Positions 6,590 through 19,080 of a stretch of 22,239 nt of DNA are shown piece after piece; the first letter of the stretch is position 1; each line of letters begins with the position of its first letter. A model generated the notes under the pieces. The model saw only the letters and a program-made list of their open reading frames with translations. It was not told where the DNA came from and did no database searches. The translations under genes and the position numbers were made by a program. Origin of the DNA: CAIXOZ01 sp046091285 (GTDB taxonomy: Bacteria; Cyanobacteriota; Cyanobacteriia; PCC-6307; Cyanobiaceae); NCBI GenBank assembly GCA_046091285.1, contig JBJTBH010000220.1:1-22239 (forward strand). Direction: 5' to 3'.

Positions 6590-6751
6590 GGCATCAGGGC
6601 ATTGACCGCCATTCTGCCCCGGCCAGCCCGGAGACTGAGCCCCCTGCGTGCAGCAGCGCAGCCCGTGCGAAAGCCGACGGAGCGCACCAGCAACGCCCTC
6701 TGGGGGAGGGTGATCCAGGCGCCCTAGCGTGCGGCCGATCGCCCGGGCCCG

Positions 6752-8104
6752 ATGAACGTGCAGGATTCCCAGGCTCCCAGGCAACCCGGCCGATTCCTTC
6801 AGGGGCAGGGCCGCCGCCTCGGAGCCGTGAGCGCCGAGGGATTCGCCAGCGGCGCCCCCAACAGCGGTCTGGGGGAAATCCTGCCGATCTGGCTGGCCAG
6901 ACATGCGGTGCCGGTGGAGCTGATCGGTCTGCTGCCGCTCGCGGGCCTGCCCTATGAGCTCAAGTTCCTCTGGGCTCCGCTGCTTGAGCGCTGGCCGGTC
7001 CCATGGCCCGACAGGCGCCGGGGCTGGATCGCCGTGCTGCAGGGGCTGCTGGCCCTGGCGATCGCCAGCCTCGCCCTGCTGACCCCAGGCCAGGAGCCCC
7101 GAACCCTGCTGCTGATCGGACTGGTGGCGCTGGGGATCGCAACCCTGAGTGCCACCCAGGACATCGTCATCGATGCTTACCGCACCGATCTGCTGCCGGA
7201 GGCCGAGCGTGGAGCCGGAGCGGCGGCGAACGCCCTCGGCTTCCGGGGAGGAACGCTGGTCCTGGGCAGCGGTGCCCTGTTGATCGCCGGCAGCCTGGGC
7301 TATCCGTCGGCTTTTCTGGCAGCCGGCGGTCTGATGGCCCAGCTGGTGCCCTGCACACTCGCAGCGCCGAAGCTCAGTCCCCTGGAGCATCCGGTCTCGA
7401 ACCTAGCGGAGGCGATCGTCGGTCCGGTGCGGGAATTCCTGGCCCGCGCCGGCCGGCGCCGGGCCGTCCAGCTGCTGGCACTGGTGCTGCTTTATCGCCT
7501 GCCCGATGGGCTGCTGGCACCGATGAGCGGCACGTTTCTGGTGGCTGAAGGACTGAGCGACGGCCAGATCGGCCTGATCAAATCCGCCCTCGGCCTCCTG
7601 GCCACCATGGCGGGCGTCGTCCTCGGGGGTCTGCTGTTCGCCCGTCTGGGCATGAACCGCAGCCTCTGGCTGTTCGGGATCGCCGGTGCCGCGGGCAATG
7701 TCGCCTACTGGGTGGTGGCCCGCATGGAGGCGGCATCCCTGCCGGCTGTCGTCAGTGCCGTGCTGCTGGAGAACGCCTCCAGCGGCCTGGTGGGCACAGC
7801 ATTCGTGGCGTTGCTGATGAGCCTCTGCAACCCCCGCTTCTCCGCGACCCAGTACGCCGTGTTCTCGGGGGTCTACGCGATCAGCAGCAAGGTGCTCGGG
7901 GCACCGTCAGGTGTTCTGGTGAAACTGATGGGCTGGGAGCACTTCTTCCTGTTCACCGCCATCGCCGCCGTGCCGGCCTTTCTGCTGATGCAGATCCTCA
8001 CTCCCTGGAAGGAGACCCAGGCCCGCGGGGCCTTCGATCCCACCCGAGACTCCACCGGAGGAACGAACACCGGCCGAAAAGCAAACGATCCAGAGACCAG
8101 CTGA
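6752..8104 (+). CDS. MFS permease, AmpG/SLC33 (acetyl-CoA/muropeptide transporter-like)
   Basis: This is a 450-residue polytopic inner-membrane transporter with about 12 predicted helices. The family marker is the loop SATQDIVIDAYRTDLL with GAANALGFRGG after it, typical of AmpG muropeptide permeases and the SLC33 acetyl-CoA transporters. The first half also shows LPLAGLPYELKFLWAPLLE, matching the family KFLWAPLID-type motif. The second half contains LYRLPDGLLAPMSGTFL and a region near GVYAISSKVLGAPSG. The hydrophilic tail after about residue 425 is Thr/Arg-rich. The substrate cannot be read from sequence; peptidoglycan fragment import is the AmpG precedent. Start ATG at 6752 leaves a 162-bp divergent region with the miniprotein gene; the first 20 residues are hydrophilic, so the true start may be internal. 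Confidence 0.82.
   Translation: MNVQDSQAPRQPGRFLQGQGRRLGAVSAEGFASGAPNSGLGEILPIWLARHAVPVELIGLLPLAGLPYELKFLWAPLLERWPVPWPDRRRGWIAVLQGLLALAIASLALLTPGQEPRTLLLIGLVALGIATLSATQDIVIDAYRTDLLPEAERGAGAAANALGFRGGTLVLGSGALLIAGSLGYPSAFLAAGGLMAQLVPCTLAAPKLSPLEHPVSNLAEAIVGPVREFLARAGRRRAVQLLALVLLYRLPDGLLAPMSGTFLVAEGLSDGQIGLIKSALGLLATMAGVVLGGLLFARLGMNRSLWLFGIAGAAGNVAYWVVARMEAASLPAVVSAVLLENASSGLVGTAFVALLMSLCNPRFSATQYAVFSGVYAISSKVLGAPSGVLVKLMGWEHFFLFTAIAAVPAFLLMQILTPWKETQARGAFDPTRDSTGGTNTGRKANDPETS
7058..7065. repeat. HIP1 octamer GCGATCGC
   Basis: Exact copy inside the AmpG-like transporter gene, within the longer palindrome TGGCGATCGCCA. Confidence 0.8.
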
Positions 8105-8113
8105 GGACTGACG

Positions 8114-8135
8114 CCTGACAGCGGAAGCGCTCAGG
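8114..8135. terminator. hairpin between convergent AmpG-like gene and rlmN
   Basis: CCTGA/TCAGG closes a stem continued by GCG/CGC around a GAAG tetraloop, with a CA bulge on one side. It begins 9 bp after the transporter stop and runs over the rlmN stop codon. No T-tract is present. Position between two convergent genes supports a terminator or mRNA 3'-end role. Confidence 0.3.
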
Positions 8136-9255
8136 TCCGCCCCGCCGGTGCCGGCTCCAGGCTTCCCTCCAGGCGCCGTCGCAACTGACCGCAGGCGGCA
8201 TCGGCATCGAGGCCGCGGCTGGCGCGGACACTGACGGCAATGTGCTGCTCCTGCAGGCTGCGCCGGAAGGCGTCAACCGACTGAGGGCTGGGACGCTGGA
8301 ACTCCTCCTCGACGATCGGGTTGTAAGGGATCAGATTGACGTGACCCTGGAAGCCACGCAGCAGCCGAGCCAGGGCTCTGGCGTGCTGGGGCTGATCATT
8401 GAGACCGCCCAGAAGGATGTATTCAAAGCTCACCCGTCGACCGGTGATGGCCACATAGCGCCTGCAGTCATCGAGCAGGGCTTCGATCGGGTAGGCGTGG
8501 GCGGTGGGGATCAGTTCCTGGCGCAGGCGCTGATCAGGGGCATGCAGGCTCACCGCCAAAGTGAACTGGGCCCGCCCGAGACGCTCCAGGGAACGCTCCG
8601 CCAGCGTGGGCAGGGTGCGGGGAACGCCGACGGTGCTGACCGTGATCTGTCGCTGGGCCATGCCCAGATCGGTGCAGAGGCAATCGATCGCCTCCAGCAC
8701 GGCCTCGACATTCAGCAGCGGCTCACCCATGCCCATGAAGACCACATGGCTCGGACGCTGCTGCATCACGTCCCGCACCGTGAGCACCTGATCAACGATC
8801 TCGTGGATCGCGAGGGAGCGCTGCAGGCCGCCCTTGCCGGTGGCGCAGAAGCGGCAGGCCATCGGACAGCCCACCTGGCTGCTGACGCAGACCGTGAGGC
8901 GACCGTCGGCGGGGATGCCGACGGTCTCGAGGCTGAGACCGTCGTGGGTGCCGAGCAGCAGATTCGTGGTGCCATCGGCGGCGACACTGCGATGGAGGGC
9001 GCCCGCACGACCGATCCACTCGGCGGCACCGACCGGCGGGGCCGCCTCCAGCTGCTGCCGGAAGGCCTTGGGCAGCACGCTCACCTCGCCGATATGACGA
9101 GCACCCTTGGCATAGATCCAGTCGTGAAGCTGGCGACCACGAAAGGAGGCCTGACCGAAGGCCGTGGCCCAACGTTCAAGGTCTGCCAACCCCAGACCGA
9201 GCAGCGGCCGGTGCTCCCTCAGCGAGGAAGGGTCGACAGCCGAGGGAGTGACCAC
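8131..9255 (-). CDS. rlmN: 23S rRNA (A2503-C2)/tRNA (A37-C2) methyltransferase RlmN
   Basis: RlmN is a radical-SAM enzyme that methylates C2 of A2503 in 23S rRNA and of A37 in some tRNAs. The radical-SAM cluster ligands are C130, C134 and C137 (CPMACRFC). C355 (ADAACGQL) is the expected methyl-carrying catalytic cysteine, and C123 lies in TVCVSSQ. Other landmarks are HDWIYAKG, VVFMGMGEPLLN, TVSTVGVPR, LAVSLHAPD and VNLIPYNP. The length, 374 residues, is normal. The start is GTG at 9253-9255, 2 nt after the hli stop, so rlmN is likely translated together with hli at the end of the rpo run. All key residues for RlmN are present, and there is nothing to suggest the Cfr resistance relative. Confidence 0.94.
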   Translation of the reverse strand: MVTPSAVDPSSLREHRPLLGLGLADLERWATAFGQASFRGRQLHDWIYAKGARHIGEVSVLPKAFRQQLEAAPPVGAAEWIGRAGALHRSVAADGTTNLLLGTHDGLSLETVGIPADGRLTVCVSSQVGCPMACRFCATGKGGLQRSLAIHEIVDQVLTVRDVMQQRPSHVVFMGMGEPLLNVEAVLEAIDCLCTDLGMAQRQITVSTVGVPRTLPTLAERSLERLGRAQFTLAVSLHAPDQRLRQELIPTAHAYPIEALLDDCRRYVAITGRRVSFEYILLGGLNDQPQHARALARLLRGFQGHVNLIPYNPIVEEEFQRPSPQSVDAFRRSLQEQHIAVSVRASRGLDADAACGQLRRRLEGSLEPAPAGRT

Positions 9256-9257
9256 CG

Positions 9258-9491
9258 TCAGGGCCAGACCAGCAGGCCATGGCCCAGAACGATCTCCACA
9301 GCCAGCAGGGCGATGAACCCGAGCATGGCCATCCGGCCATTGAAGGTTTCCGTATGGGGATGGAAACCGAAACGGGGGCGACGGCGGGTGGGGACCAGAC
9401 GGGGAGCCGGGATCTGGAACGGTGTGCCGGAAAGGATCTCCCCGGAACCGCCGGGGAGATCAACCGATTCAGCCATGGCAGCGTCAGTCAT
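9258..9491 (-). CDS. hli: high-light-inducible protein (HLIP, one-helix CAB-like)
   Basis: This is a single-helix member of the chlorophyll a/b-binding superfamily, which binds chlorophyll and carotenoid in the thylakoid and protects photosystem assembly under excess light. The 77 residues comprise a Pro/Arg-rich soluble N-terminal half and the conserved helix starting TETFNGRMAMLGF. The chlorophyll-binding pattern ExxNxR is E48, N51, R53. The chosen start (9489-9491) overlaps the rpoC2 stop in ATGACTGA (8 nt); a second ATG 15 nt further in (9474-9476) is an alternative. The rlmN start follows 2 nt after its stop. Being tied to rpoC2 is odd for a light-stress gene unless an internal promoter exists within rpoC2. 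Confidence 0.92.
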   Translation of the reverse strand: MTDAAMAESVDLPGGSGEILSGTPFQIPAPRLVPTRRRPRFGFHPHTETFNGRMAMLGFIALLAVEIVLGHGLLVWP

Positions 9492-12400
9492 CGGACAGGA
9501 GACCTTCTACCTGCAGACCTTCTAGCGCGGCTGGATCGGCAATCAGCTCCTCCTCCAGGCCGTCATCCAGCACCGGGCGGGTGAAGGCCGCGAAACCGCT
9601 GGAGCTGGCTTCGATGCCATGACGGCTGCGGGTGGCCACGAGGTCCTCATCGGAGGGATCATCGAGGACGGCCATCGCCGTGGCCGCCGGAGCTGCGGGC
9701 ATCTCGACGGTGTAGTCGGGCCTGAGATCCTTCATCCGGCGGTAACCGGAAAGATCGTCATCGAGGATGTCGGGATGGGGACCGGCCTCAGAGCGCAGCT
9801 CCTCCTCGAAACCGCTGAAGCCGGTACCGGCCGGAATCAGACGACCGATGATCACGTTCTCCTTGAGACCGCGCAGCCAGTCGCTCTTGCCCTCGATGGC
9901 GGCCTCCGTCAGCACCCGGGTGGTCTCCTGGAAGGAGGCCGCCGAGATGAAGCTGTCGGTATTCAGGGAGGCCTTGGTGATACCGAGCAGCACCGGTGTG
10001 AATTCCGCCGGAGCACCTCCGGTGATCGCCATGGCCTGGTTGACCTGTTCCACCTGACGGAGCTCGATCAGCTCACCGGGTAACAATGTGGTGTCCCCGG
10101 CATCCTCGATGCGCACCTTGCTCGTCCTCTGGCGGACGATCACCTCAATGTGCTTGTCATCGATGGTGACGCCCTGCGACTTGTAGACGTTCTGCACTTC
10201 CTGCACAAGGCGGAACTGCAACTTGGAGATCGACTCCTGAGCGGCCTCCAGGGTGGGTTTACGACCCCGAAGATCCTCAAAGAAGCACTCCAGAAGTTCG
10301 TGCGGATTGATCGGACCATCGGTGAGTAGATCACCAGCCGACACCTGCTGGCTATCGCTGACCATCACGTTACGACCGAGCAGGATCGGATATTCCGACA
10401 CCACATCATCGTGTTCGATCACAGAAACGGTGACCGAATCGTCATCCTCGCCCTGCTTGATTTCCACGGTGCCGCTCTTGCGGCAGAGCACCGCTGAATC
10501 GCGGGGACGGCGAGCTTCAAGAAGCTCCTCGATCCGGGGCAGACCCTGCACGATGTCTCCGGTCTTCTGGCGTTCGAACACCAGCAGTGCCAGGCCATCG
10601 CCCCGCTGCACCAGTTCGCCGTCACGGACGTGAAGGACGGAATCGGGGGAGACCATGTAAGGGCGGCCGAGGCGGATTGTCAGCTGGTGGCCATCGATCG
10701 CCTCCACCTGGCCGCAGCAGGGAGCCGCGACACCGTCCGCGAGGAGTTCCCCGTCGACGAGGCGCTGACCGACGCTGCAGATCGGAGCAGCAGAACCCAG
10801 GTCAATCAGGCGGGTGTCGCCGGAGCGCTCGACGATCAGACGACGGATCGGCTCATCGGATCCCATGTCCGGGAACTGCACCAGTCCATCCTCCTTGCAG
10901 AGGATCTGGGTGGTGGCGACCACATCCCCGCTCTTGACCGTGGTGCCGTCCTCCACCTGCAGTTCGGTGTGGGTGGAGCCATGGCTGGCGTCGGAGAGGG
11001 TATCGCGACGCACCAGCAGGGTTTCGAGGATCACCAGTTGCAGGCGGTCAATCGTCTTGGCCCGCTTGTCGGGAACCACTTCCACATCCACCGTCATCTG
11101 GGGTGTGGTGTCGATCGTTTCGAGGATCAGCTGGGTGCGGAGCAGTTCCACACCCTCCACCGACTTGATCAGTTCACCATCCTTGTAGGTGAGGCGCTGG
11201 GTGGCCTTGAGGGCCAGGGCCGGGCCACCGCTTTGCCTGACGGTACCGAGATCGGGCAGGTGAGCCTCATCAGGGATGGCATATTCCTCGACTGGACGCA
11301 GCAGCAGCGCACCACCCTGGGTGGTATCGACACTTTCCACGAAAACCATCGCTTCAGCCGTGATGCCAGGAGCGATTTCCTCTCCTGGCATCATCATCTT
11401 CCCGTCACCCGAATAACGGGAATGCACCTTGGCGTCAGCGACGAGGTGCAGCTGGCCGGAGCGGACGATGATTTCCCGGAGAATGTCGTTCTTCTGGGTG
11501 ACGGTGACGATGCCTGCCGTCTGACTGAAGATGTCCTTCACCACCTCAGTACCAGCCTCGATCCACTGGCCGTCCTCGATCATCAACAGGGAGATGTCCT
11601 TGTTGATCTCGTGGGTCTCCTGAGGAATCCAGAGCAGGGTACCGCCTTTGGAGACCTCGTAGCCATTCTTGGCGGAACGGGCTTTCTTGATCGCCAGACC
11701 GGGGGCGTACTTGACCAGACCGCCGGTCTGGGTGCGGAAGCGATCATCTGCCAGTTCAGCGATCACCTCGCCGCTGCTGATCTTGCTGCCGGGAGTGGTC
11801 TTGCAGACATAGCGGCTGTTGTCCTTCGATTCCAGATACCAGTTCTCACCGGAATGGGTGGATTCGTTGACCAGCTTGCAGTCCTTGAGCGTGAGGCTGG
11901 CGGTGACGATCTGAACCTCGCGGGAATCACCGGTCGATTCACGCAGCCGCACGGCGCCGCCATATTCACTGACCAGACGGCTTTCCGCCAGCACCTCGCC
12001 GGTGGTCACCGGCTTGTTGCGCTGCACGACAGGCTGGGCATTGGGCGGCAGGTTGTAGACATCACCGCTGAACACCCAGAGACGCCCGAGACGCTGAGCC
12101 TTGTGGGTGATGTTGCCCTGACGGTCGGTGACCTCACGGGGCTGAATCACATCCTCGTAACGCACCTGACCGGCGAGGTCGCAGATCACATCCTTGGTGG
12201 CCTTCTCAACGCTCTTCTTGACAGCTGCACCGGAAGAGATCTGAGCAAGCATCGTGTCGGCCGGGGCATCGGAACCATCGGCGACAAACAGCAGGGAGCC
12301 GGTGCTGATCTCCAGCTTCTGGGGCTTGCCCTTGCCACTGGGCTTCACCGTCAGGGTGAAGTCGGTTTCAGCGATCTGAGCCTCAACACCATGGGGCGTC

Positions 12401-13617
12401 CGGAAGGGACGGACCCGGGCGCGACTGTCGAACTCGATCGCACCTTCGACCAGGGAACGCACCACACCGGTTTCGGCCGTGGAAACACCACCGGTGTGGA
12501 AGGTACGCATCGTCAGCTGGGTACCGGGCTCACCGATCGACTGGGCGGCGACGATACCGACGGCTTCACCAAGATCGACAAGTTCGTTGTGGGCCAGTGC
12601 CCAGCCGTAGCACTTGCGACAGACCGAGCGGGCCGCTTCACAGGTGAGAGGCGAACGCACGACGACCGTGCGGATGCCGGCAGCCTCGATACGGCGGGAC
12701 AGCGGCGGGTCGATCTCACCATCACGATCCACGAGGATCTCCCCGTTGGCATCGATCACCGGCTCAGCGGCGAGACGACCGACCAGCTTGGCGGCGTACT
12801 TGCCCTTGTCGTCAGCATCGATCGGGATGCCGCGGGTGGTGCCGCAATCATCCTCACGGACGATCACATCCTGAGCGACGTCAACCAGACGACGGGTGAG
12901 ATAACCCGAGTCAGCGGTGCGCAGGGCGGTATCGACCAGGCCCTTACGAGCACCGTAGGACGAGATCACGTACTCGGTGACCGTGAGGCCCTCACGGAAG
13001 TTGGTGCGGATCGGCAGGTCGATGATCTCCCCCTGGGGGTTGGCCATCAGGCCGCGCATACCGACCAGCTGACGCACCTGAGACATGTTGCCCCGGGCGC
13101 CGGAGTTGGCCATCATCCACACGGAATTGAGTGGATCGTTGTCGTTGAAGTTCTTCTTGACCTCTTCAACCAGACGCTCGTTGGTTTCCGTCCAGGTATC
13201 GATCACCTTGGTGTGACGTTCGACCTCGGTGATTTCTCCAAGGCGATAACGCTCTTCGGTATCGGTGATCTGCTGTTCGGCTTCCTCCAGCAGACGGGCC
13301 TTCTCGCCAGGGATCCTCAGGTCATCCACCGAGATCGACACCGCCGCCTGAGTGGCATAGCGGAACCCGAGATCCTTCAGGTCGTCGGCCATCGAAGCGG
13401 TGGCCGCCGTGCCGTGATTCTTATAGGACCAGGCCACCAGATTACGGAGAGCCTTCTTATCGATGACGTGATTGCGGAACGGAGGCGGTTCCTTGCTCAG
13501 CGGAGCGGTGGCGCCGAGAAGGGGCGCTGCAGCGGCAGCAGCAGCGGCGGCGGCAGCCTGCTCAGCGGCAGCTTTGGCGGCCTTCTTGCTGGTTTTCTTG
13601 GCGGGGGTGGCGGTCAT
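9484..13617 (-). CDS. rpoC2: RNA polymerase subunit beta-prime (C-terminal part), RpoC2
   Basis: RpoC2 is the C-terminal half of the split beta-prime subunit in cyanobacteria and plastids. It carries the bridge-helix/trigger-loop side of the active centre. Its 1377 residues match the cyanobacterial size. The second zinc site is C258, C326, C333 and C336 (DDCGTT, LTCEAARSVCRKC). The trigger-loop start and neighbouring helix lie around 175-240 (GLMANPQGEIIDLPI, then REGLTVTEYVISSYGARKG). A very large insertion (SI3, roughly 340-980), rich in beta-barrel hybrid motifs, follows, as known for this lineage. The C-terminal clamp/jaw part includes GEPGTQLTMRTFHTGG upstream of the insert and NVIIGRLIPAGTG near the end. 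The N terminus bears an unusual Lys/Ala-rich leader with 11 consecutive alanines. It lies 55 nt downstream of rpoC1. Confidence 0.96.
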   Translation of the reverse strand: MTATPAKKTSKKAAKAAAEQAAAAAAAAAAAPLLGATAPLSKEPPPFRNHVIDKKALRNLVAWSYKNHGTAATASMADDLKDLGFRYATQAAVSISVDDLRIPGEKARLLEEAEQQITDTEERYRLGEITEVERHTKVIDTWTETNERLVEEVKKNFNDNDPLNSVWMMANSGARGNMSQVRQLVGMRGLMANPQGEIIDLPIRTNFREGLTVTEYVISSYGARKGLVDTALRTADSGYLTRRLVDVAQDVIVREDDCGTTRGIPIDADDKGKYAAKLVGRLAAEPVIDANGEILVDRDGEIDPPLSRRIEAAGIRTVVVRSPLTCEAARSVCRKCYGWALAHNELVDLGEAVGIVAAQSIGEPGTQLTMRTFHTGGVSTAETGVVRSLVEGAIEFDSRARVRPFRTPHGVEAQIAETDFTLTVKPSGKGKPQKLEISTGSLLFVADGSDAPADTMLAQISSGAAVKKSVEKATKDVICDLAGQVRYEDVIQPREVTDRQGNITHKAQRLGRLWVFSGDVYNLPPNAQPVVQRNKPVTTGEVLAESRLVSEYGGAVRLRESTGDSREVQIVTASLTLKDCKLVNESTHSGENWYLESKDNSRYVCKTTPGSKISSGEVIAELADDRFRTQTGGLVKYAPGLAIKKARSAKNGYEVSKGGTLLWIPQETHEINKDISLLMIEDGQWIEAGTEVVKDIFSQTAGIVTVTQKNDILREIIVRSGQLHLVADAKVHSRYSGDGKMMMPGEEIAPGITAEAMVFVESVDTTQGGALLLRPVEEYAIPDEAHLPDLGTVRQSGGPALALKATQRLTYKDGELIKSVEGVELLRTQLILETIDTTPQMTVDVEVVPDKRAKTIDRLQLVILETLLVRRDTLSDASHGSTHTELQVEDGTTVKSGDVVATTQILCKEDGLVQFPDMGSDEPIRRLIVERSGDTRLIDLGSAAPICSVGQRLVDGELLADGVAAPCCGQVEAIDGHQLTIRLGRPYMVSPDSVLHVRDGELVQRGDGLALLVFERQKTGDIVQGLPRIEELLEARRPRDSAVLCRKSGTVEIKQGEDDDSVTVSVIEHDDVVSEYPILLGRNVMVSDSQQVSAGDLLTDGPINPHELLECFFEDLRGRKPTLEAAQESISKLQFRLVQEVQNVYKSQGVTIDDKHIEVIVRQRTSKVRIEDAGDTTLLPGELIELRQVEQVNQAMAITGGAPAEFTPVLLGITKASLNTDSFISAASFQETTRVLTEAAIEGKSDWLRGLKENVIIGRLIPAGTGFSGFEEELRSEAGPHPDILDDDLSGYRRMKDLRPDYTVEMPAAPAATAMAVLDDPSDEDLVATRSRHGIEASSSGFAAFTRPVLDDGLEEELIADPAALEGLQVEGLLSDD
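13525..13557 (-). repeat. poly-alanine GCN run in the rpoC2 N terminus
   Basis: Eleven consecutive alanine codons (residues 21-31 of RpoC2), mostly GCC/GCT/GCG, form a slightly imperfect trinucleotide repeat. It follows a Lys/Ala-rich stretch and precedes the conserved RpoC2 start near PPPFRNHVIDK. It could vary in length between strains by slippage. Confidence 0.7.
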
Positions 13618-13672
13618 GGATGGCGCGCGGTGAAGGGGCTCAGGGAGAGGGAGAGGGGGGTCTGCCGGGATC

Positions 13673-15580
13673 TCAGGTGGAGGCCACCGCCGTGATGATC
13701 GTGTTGTTCATCACCACGCGTCCAACGGTGGTGAGCAGATAACGGCTGATCAGAGCACCGTCCTCATCGAAGCGGTCTCGGCGGTATTTCCATTGCTCGA
13801 CCCGGGTTCCATCGCTGAGGGTCTCGCTGGAGACTGGCTCCTGCTCCTCATCCTTCGGGCTGTCGACCGCGCCGTTGAAGCGCACCCAGACCCAGTCATG
13901 CAGGGCCAGATGCTTATCGCTGTAAGCGCTGAGCACATCGCCGAGGCTGGCATAGGTCAGGCGGCGATCCCCGAAGGTCGGCTTGCTCCAGCCAGGCTTC
14001 TCGGCCGTGAGGTAATAAGCGCCGAGCACCATGTCCTGGGACGGAGTGATGATCGGATCGCCGGTCGCCGGCGACAGGATGTTGTTGCTGGCCAGCATCA
14101 GCATCCGGGCCTCGGTCTGGGCCTCAATCGCCAGAGGCACGTGAACGGCCATCTGGTCACCGTCGAAGTCGGCGTTGAAGGCAGGGCAGACCAGCGGGTG
14201 CAGCTGAATCGCCCGACCATCGACCAGCTTCGGTTCAAAGGCCTGAATACCGAGACGGTGCAGCGTCGGTGCACGGTTGAGGAGAATCGGATGGCCTTCG
14301 ATCACCTCCTGAAGCACCTGCATCACTTCATCATCGGCTCGCTGAATCAGCTTCTTGGCGGCCTTGATGTTGTTGACGATGTTCTGGCGGATGAGGCGAT
14401 GGATCACGAAGGGCTGGAACAGCTCGATTGCCATCTCCTTAGGAAGACCGCACTGGTGCATCTTCAGCTTCGGACCGACAACGATCACGGAACGACCGGA
14501 GTAGTCGACGCGCTTGCCCAGAAGGTTCTGACGGAAGCGGCCCTGCTTGCCCTCGATGATGTCACTGAGAGACTTCAGAGGCCGGTTGTTGGCACCAACG
14601 ACCGTGCGGCCGCGGCGGCCGTTATCGATCAGGGCATCCACCGCTTCCTGCAGCATCCGCTTTTCGTTGCGGACGATGATTTCAGGAGCGAGGATCTCCT
14701 GCAACCGCGCCAGACGGTTGTTGCGGTTGATCACCCGGCGGTAGAGATCATTGAGGTCGCTGGTGGCGAAGCGACCACCATCCAGCTGCACCATCGGCCG
14801 CAGATCGGGCGGGATCACCGGAATCACATCCAGCACCATCCACTCGGGACGCGCCTCGGTGGCGATGAAGTTGTCGATCACGCGCAGACGCTTGATCAGC
14901 TTGGCCCGCTTCTGACCTTTGCTGGCAGCGATCTCCTCACGCAGCTGCTCGGCAATTTCCGTGAGATTGAGGTCTTCCAGCAATTGCTTGAGAGCCTCAG
15001 CGCCGATGCCGACCTGGGGCTCATTCTCGATTTCCGAGTCTTCAGCATAGATCTGATCCTCGATCTCCAACCACTCATCTTCGGTGAGCAGTTGCTTGTA
15101 AGTGAGATCCTTGTGATCACCCGGATCGAGAACCGCATAGCAGTTGAAGTAGACAATCTGCTCGACATCGCGCAAGGGCATGTCGAGAAGAATCGCCACA
15201 TAGCTGGGAATGCCTTTCAGATACCAAACGTGCGAAACAGGTGCCGCGAGCTTGATGAAACCCATGCGGTGGCGCCGCACCCGGCTCTCGGTGACCTCCA
15301 CGCCGCAGCGTTCGCAGACGATGCCGCGGTGCCGCACACGCTTGTATTTGCCGCAATGGCACTCCCAGTCCTTGGAAGGTCCGAAGATCTTCTCGCAGAA
15401 CAGCCCGTCCATTTCGGGCTTGAGGGTGCGGTAGTTGATGGTCTCCGGCTTGGTGACCTCACCGACCACCTGGCCGTTGGGCAGGGTTCGCTGACCCCAC
15501 TGCATGATCCGCTCGGGGGAAGCGAGCGTGATCTTGACGTAATCGAAGTGGTTCTCGTTGCGGAGATTGCTGTTGGTCAT
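13673..15580 (-). CDS. rpoC1: RNA polymerase subunit gamma (beta-prime N-terminal part), RpoC1
   Basis: RpoC1 is the N-terminal half of split beta-prime, also called gamma, and holds the catalytic magnesium. The catalytic loop NADFDGDQM starts at residue 469, giving D471, D473 and D475. The first zinc site is C74, C76, C89 and C92 (CHCGKYKR...CERC). Also visible are the lid/rudder-region KRVDYSGRSVIVVGP, LLNRAPTLHRLGIQAF and the early FGPSKDWEC. The length, 635 residues, is usual for the group and the protein ends after the MNNTII segment, as expected for the split site. It begins 57 nt after rpoB and is followed 55 nt later by rpoC2. Confidence 0.97.
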   Translation of the reverse strand: MTNSNLRNENHFDYVKITLASPERIMQWGQRTLPNGQVVGEVTKPETINYRTLKPEMDGLFCEKIFGPSKDWECHCGKYKRVRHRGIVCERCGVEVTESRVRRHRMGFIKLAAPVSHVWYLKGIPSYVAILLDMPLRDVEQIVYFNCYAVLDPGDHKDLTYKQLLTEDEWLEIEDQIYAEDSEIENEPQVGIGAEALKQLLEDLNLTEIAEQLREEIAASKGQKRAKLIKRLRVIDNFIATEARPEWMVLDVIPVIPPDLRPMVQLDGGRFATSDLNDLYRRVINRNNRLARLQEILAPEIIVRNEKRMLQEAVDALIDNGRRGRTVVGANNRPLKSLSDIIEGKQGRFRQNLLGKRVDYSGRSVIVVGPKLKMHQCGLPKEMAIELFQPFVIHRLIRQNIVNNIKAAKKLIQRADDEVMQVLQEVIEGHPILLNRAPTLHRLGIQAFEPKLVDGRAIQLHPLVCPAFNADFDGDQMAVHVPLAIEAQTEARMLMLASNNILSPATGDPIITPSQDMVLGAYYLTAEKPGWSKPTFGDRRLTYASLGDVLSAYSDKHLALHDWVWVRFNGAVDSPKDEEQEPVSSETLSDGTRVEQWKYRRDRFDEDGALISRYLLTTVGRVVMNNTIITAVAST

Positions 15581-15637
15581 GGCCGGGGAGGGCGCGGAAA
15601 ACGAAGGGTTCGGAACAGATCAGACGGGGCGATCCAT

Positions 15638-18949
<3,312 letters not shown>

Positions 18950-19056
18950 GCGGTGGCCCTGCAGGAACGGTTGAAAAAACGGACTGGTCAGCGGCTCTGT
19001 CGAAGGGACAGCCCCAGGGGAAAGGCGGGGAGCGGCAGGACCGGCTCCGATTCCGC

Positions 19057-19071
19057 TCAGGCCTTGCCTGA
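19057..19071 (-). promoter_or_regulatory. rpoB leader hairpin 2
   Basis: A perfect 6-bp inverted repeat TCAGGC/GCCTGA with a 3-nt loop lies 108 bp before the rpoB start. Its promoter-proximal arm on the transcript can instead pair with a GCCTGA copy at 19112-19117, which would enclose the larger hairpin at 19081-19105. The two pairings exclude each other. Confidence 0.45.
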
Positions 19072-19080
19072 CGACACGAC

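Noticed and set aside
8131..9255. Considered Cfr-type resistance methylase for the RlmN-like gene.
   Set aside because: Location next to rpo genes, length and motifs match housekeeping RlmN; nothing points to Cfr or recent transfer.
10630..13695. A 1021-codon open frame on the plus strand opposite rpoC2.
   Set aside because: It is antisense to a certain rpoC2 gene. Its His/Gly/Asp-rich composition and lack of any recognisable domain fit a shadow frame caused by GC-rich codon use.
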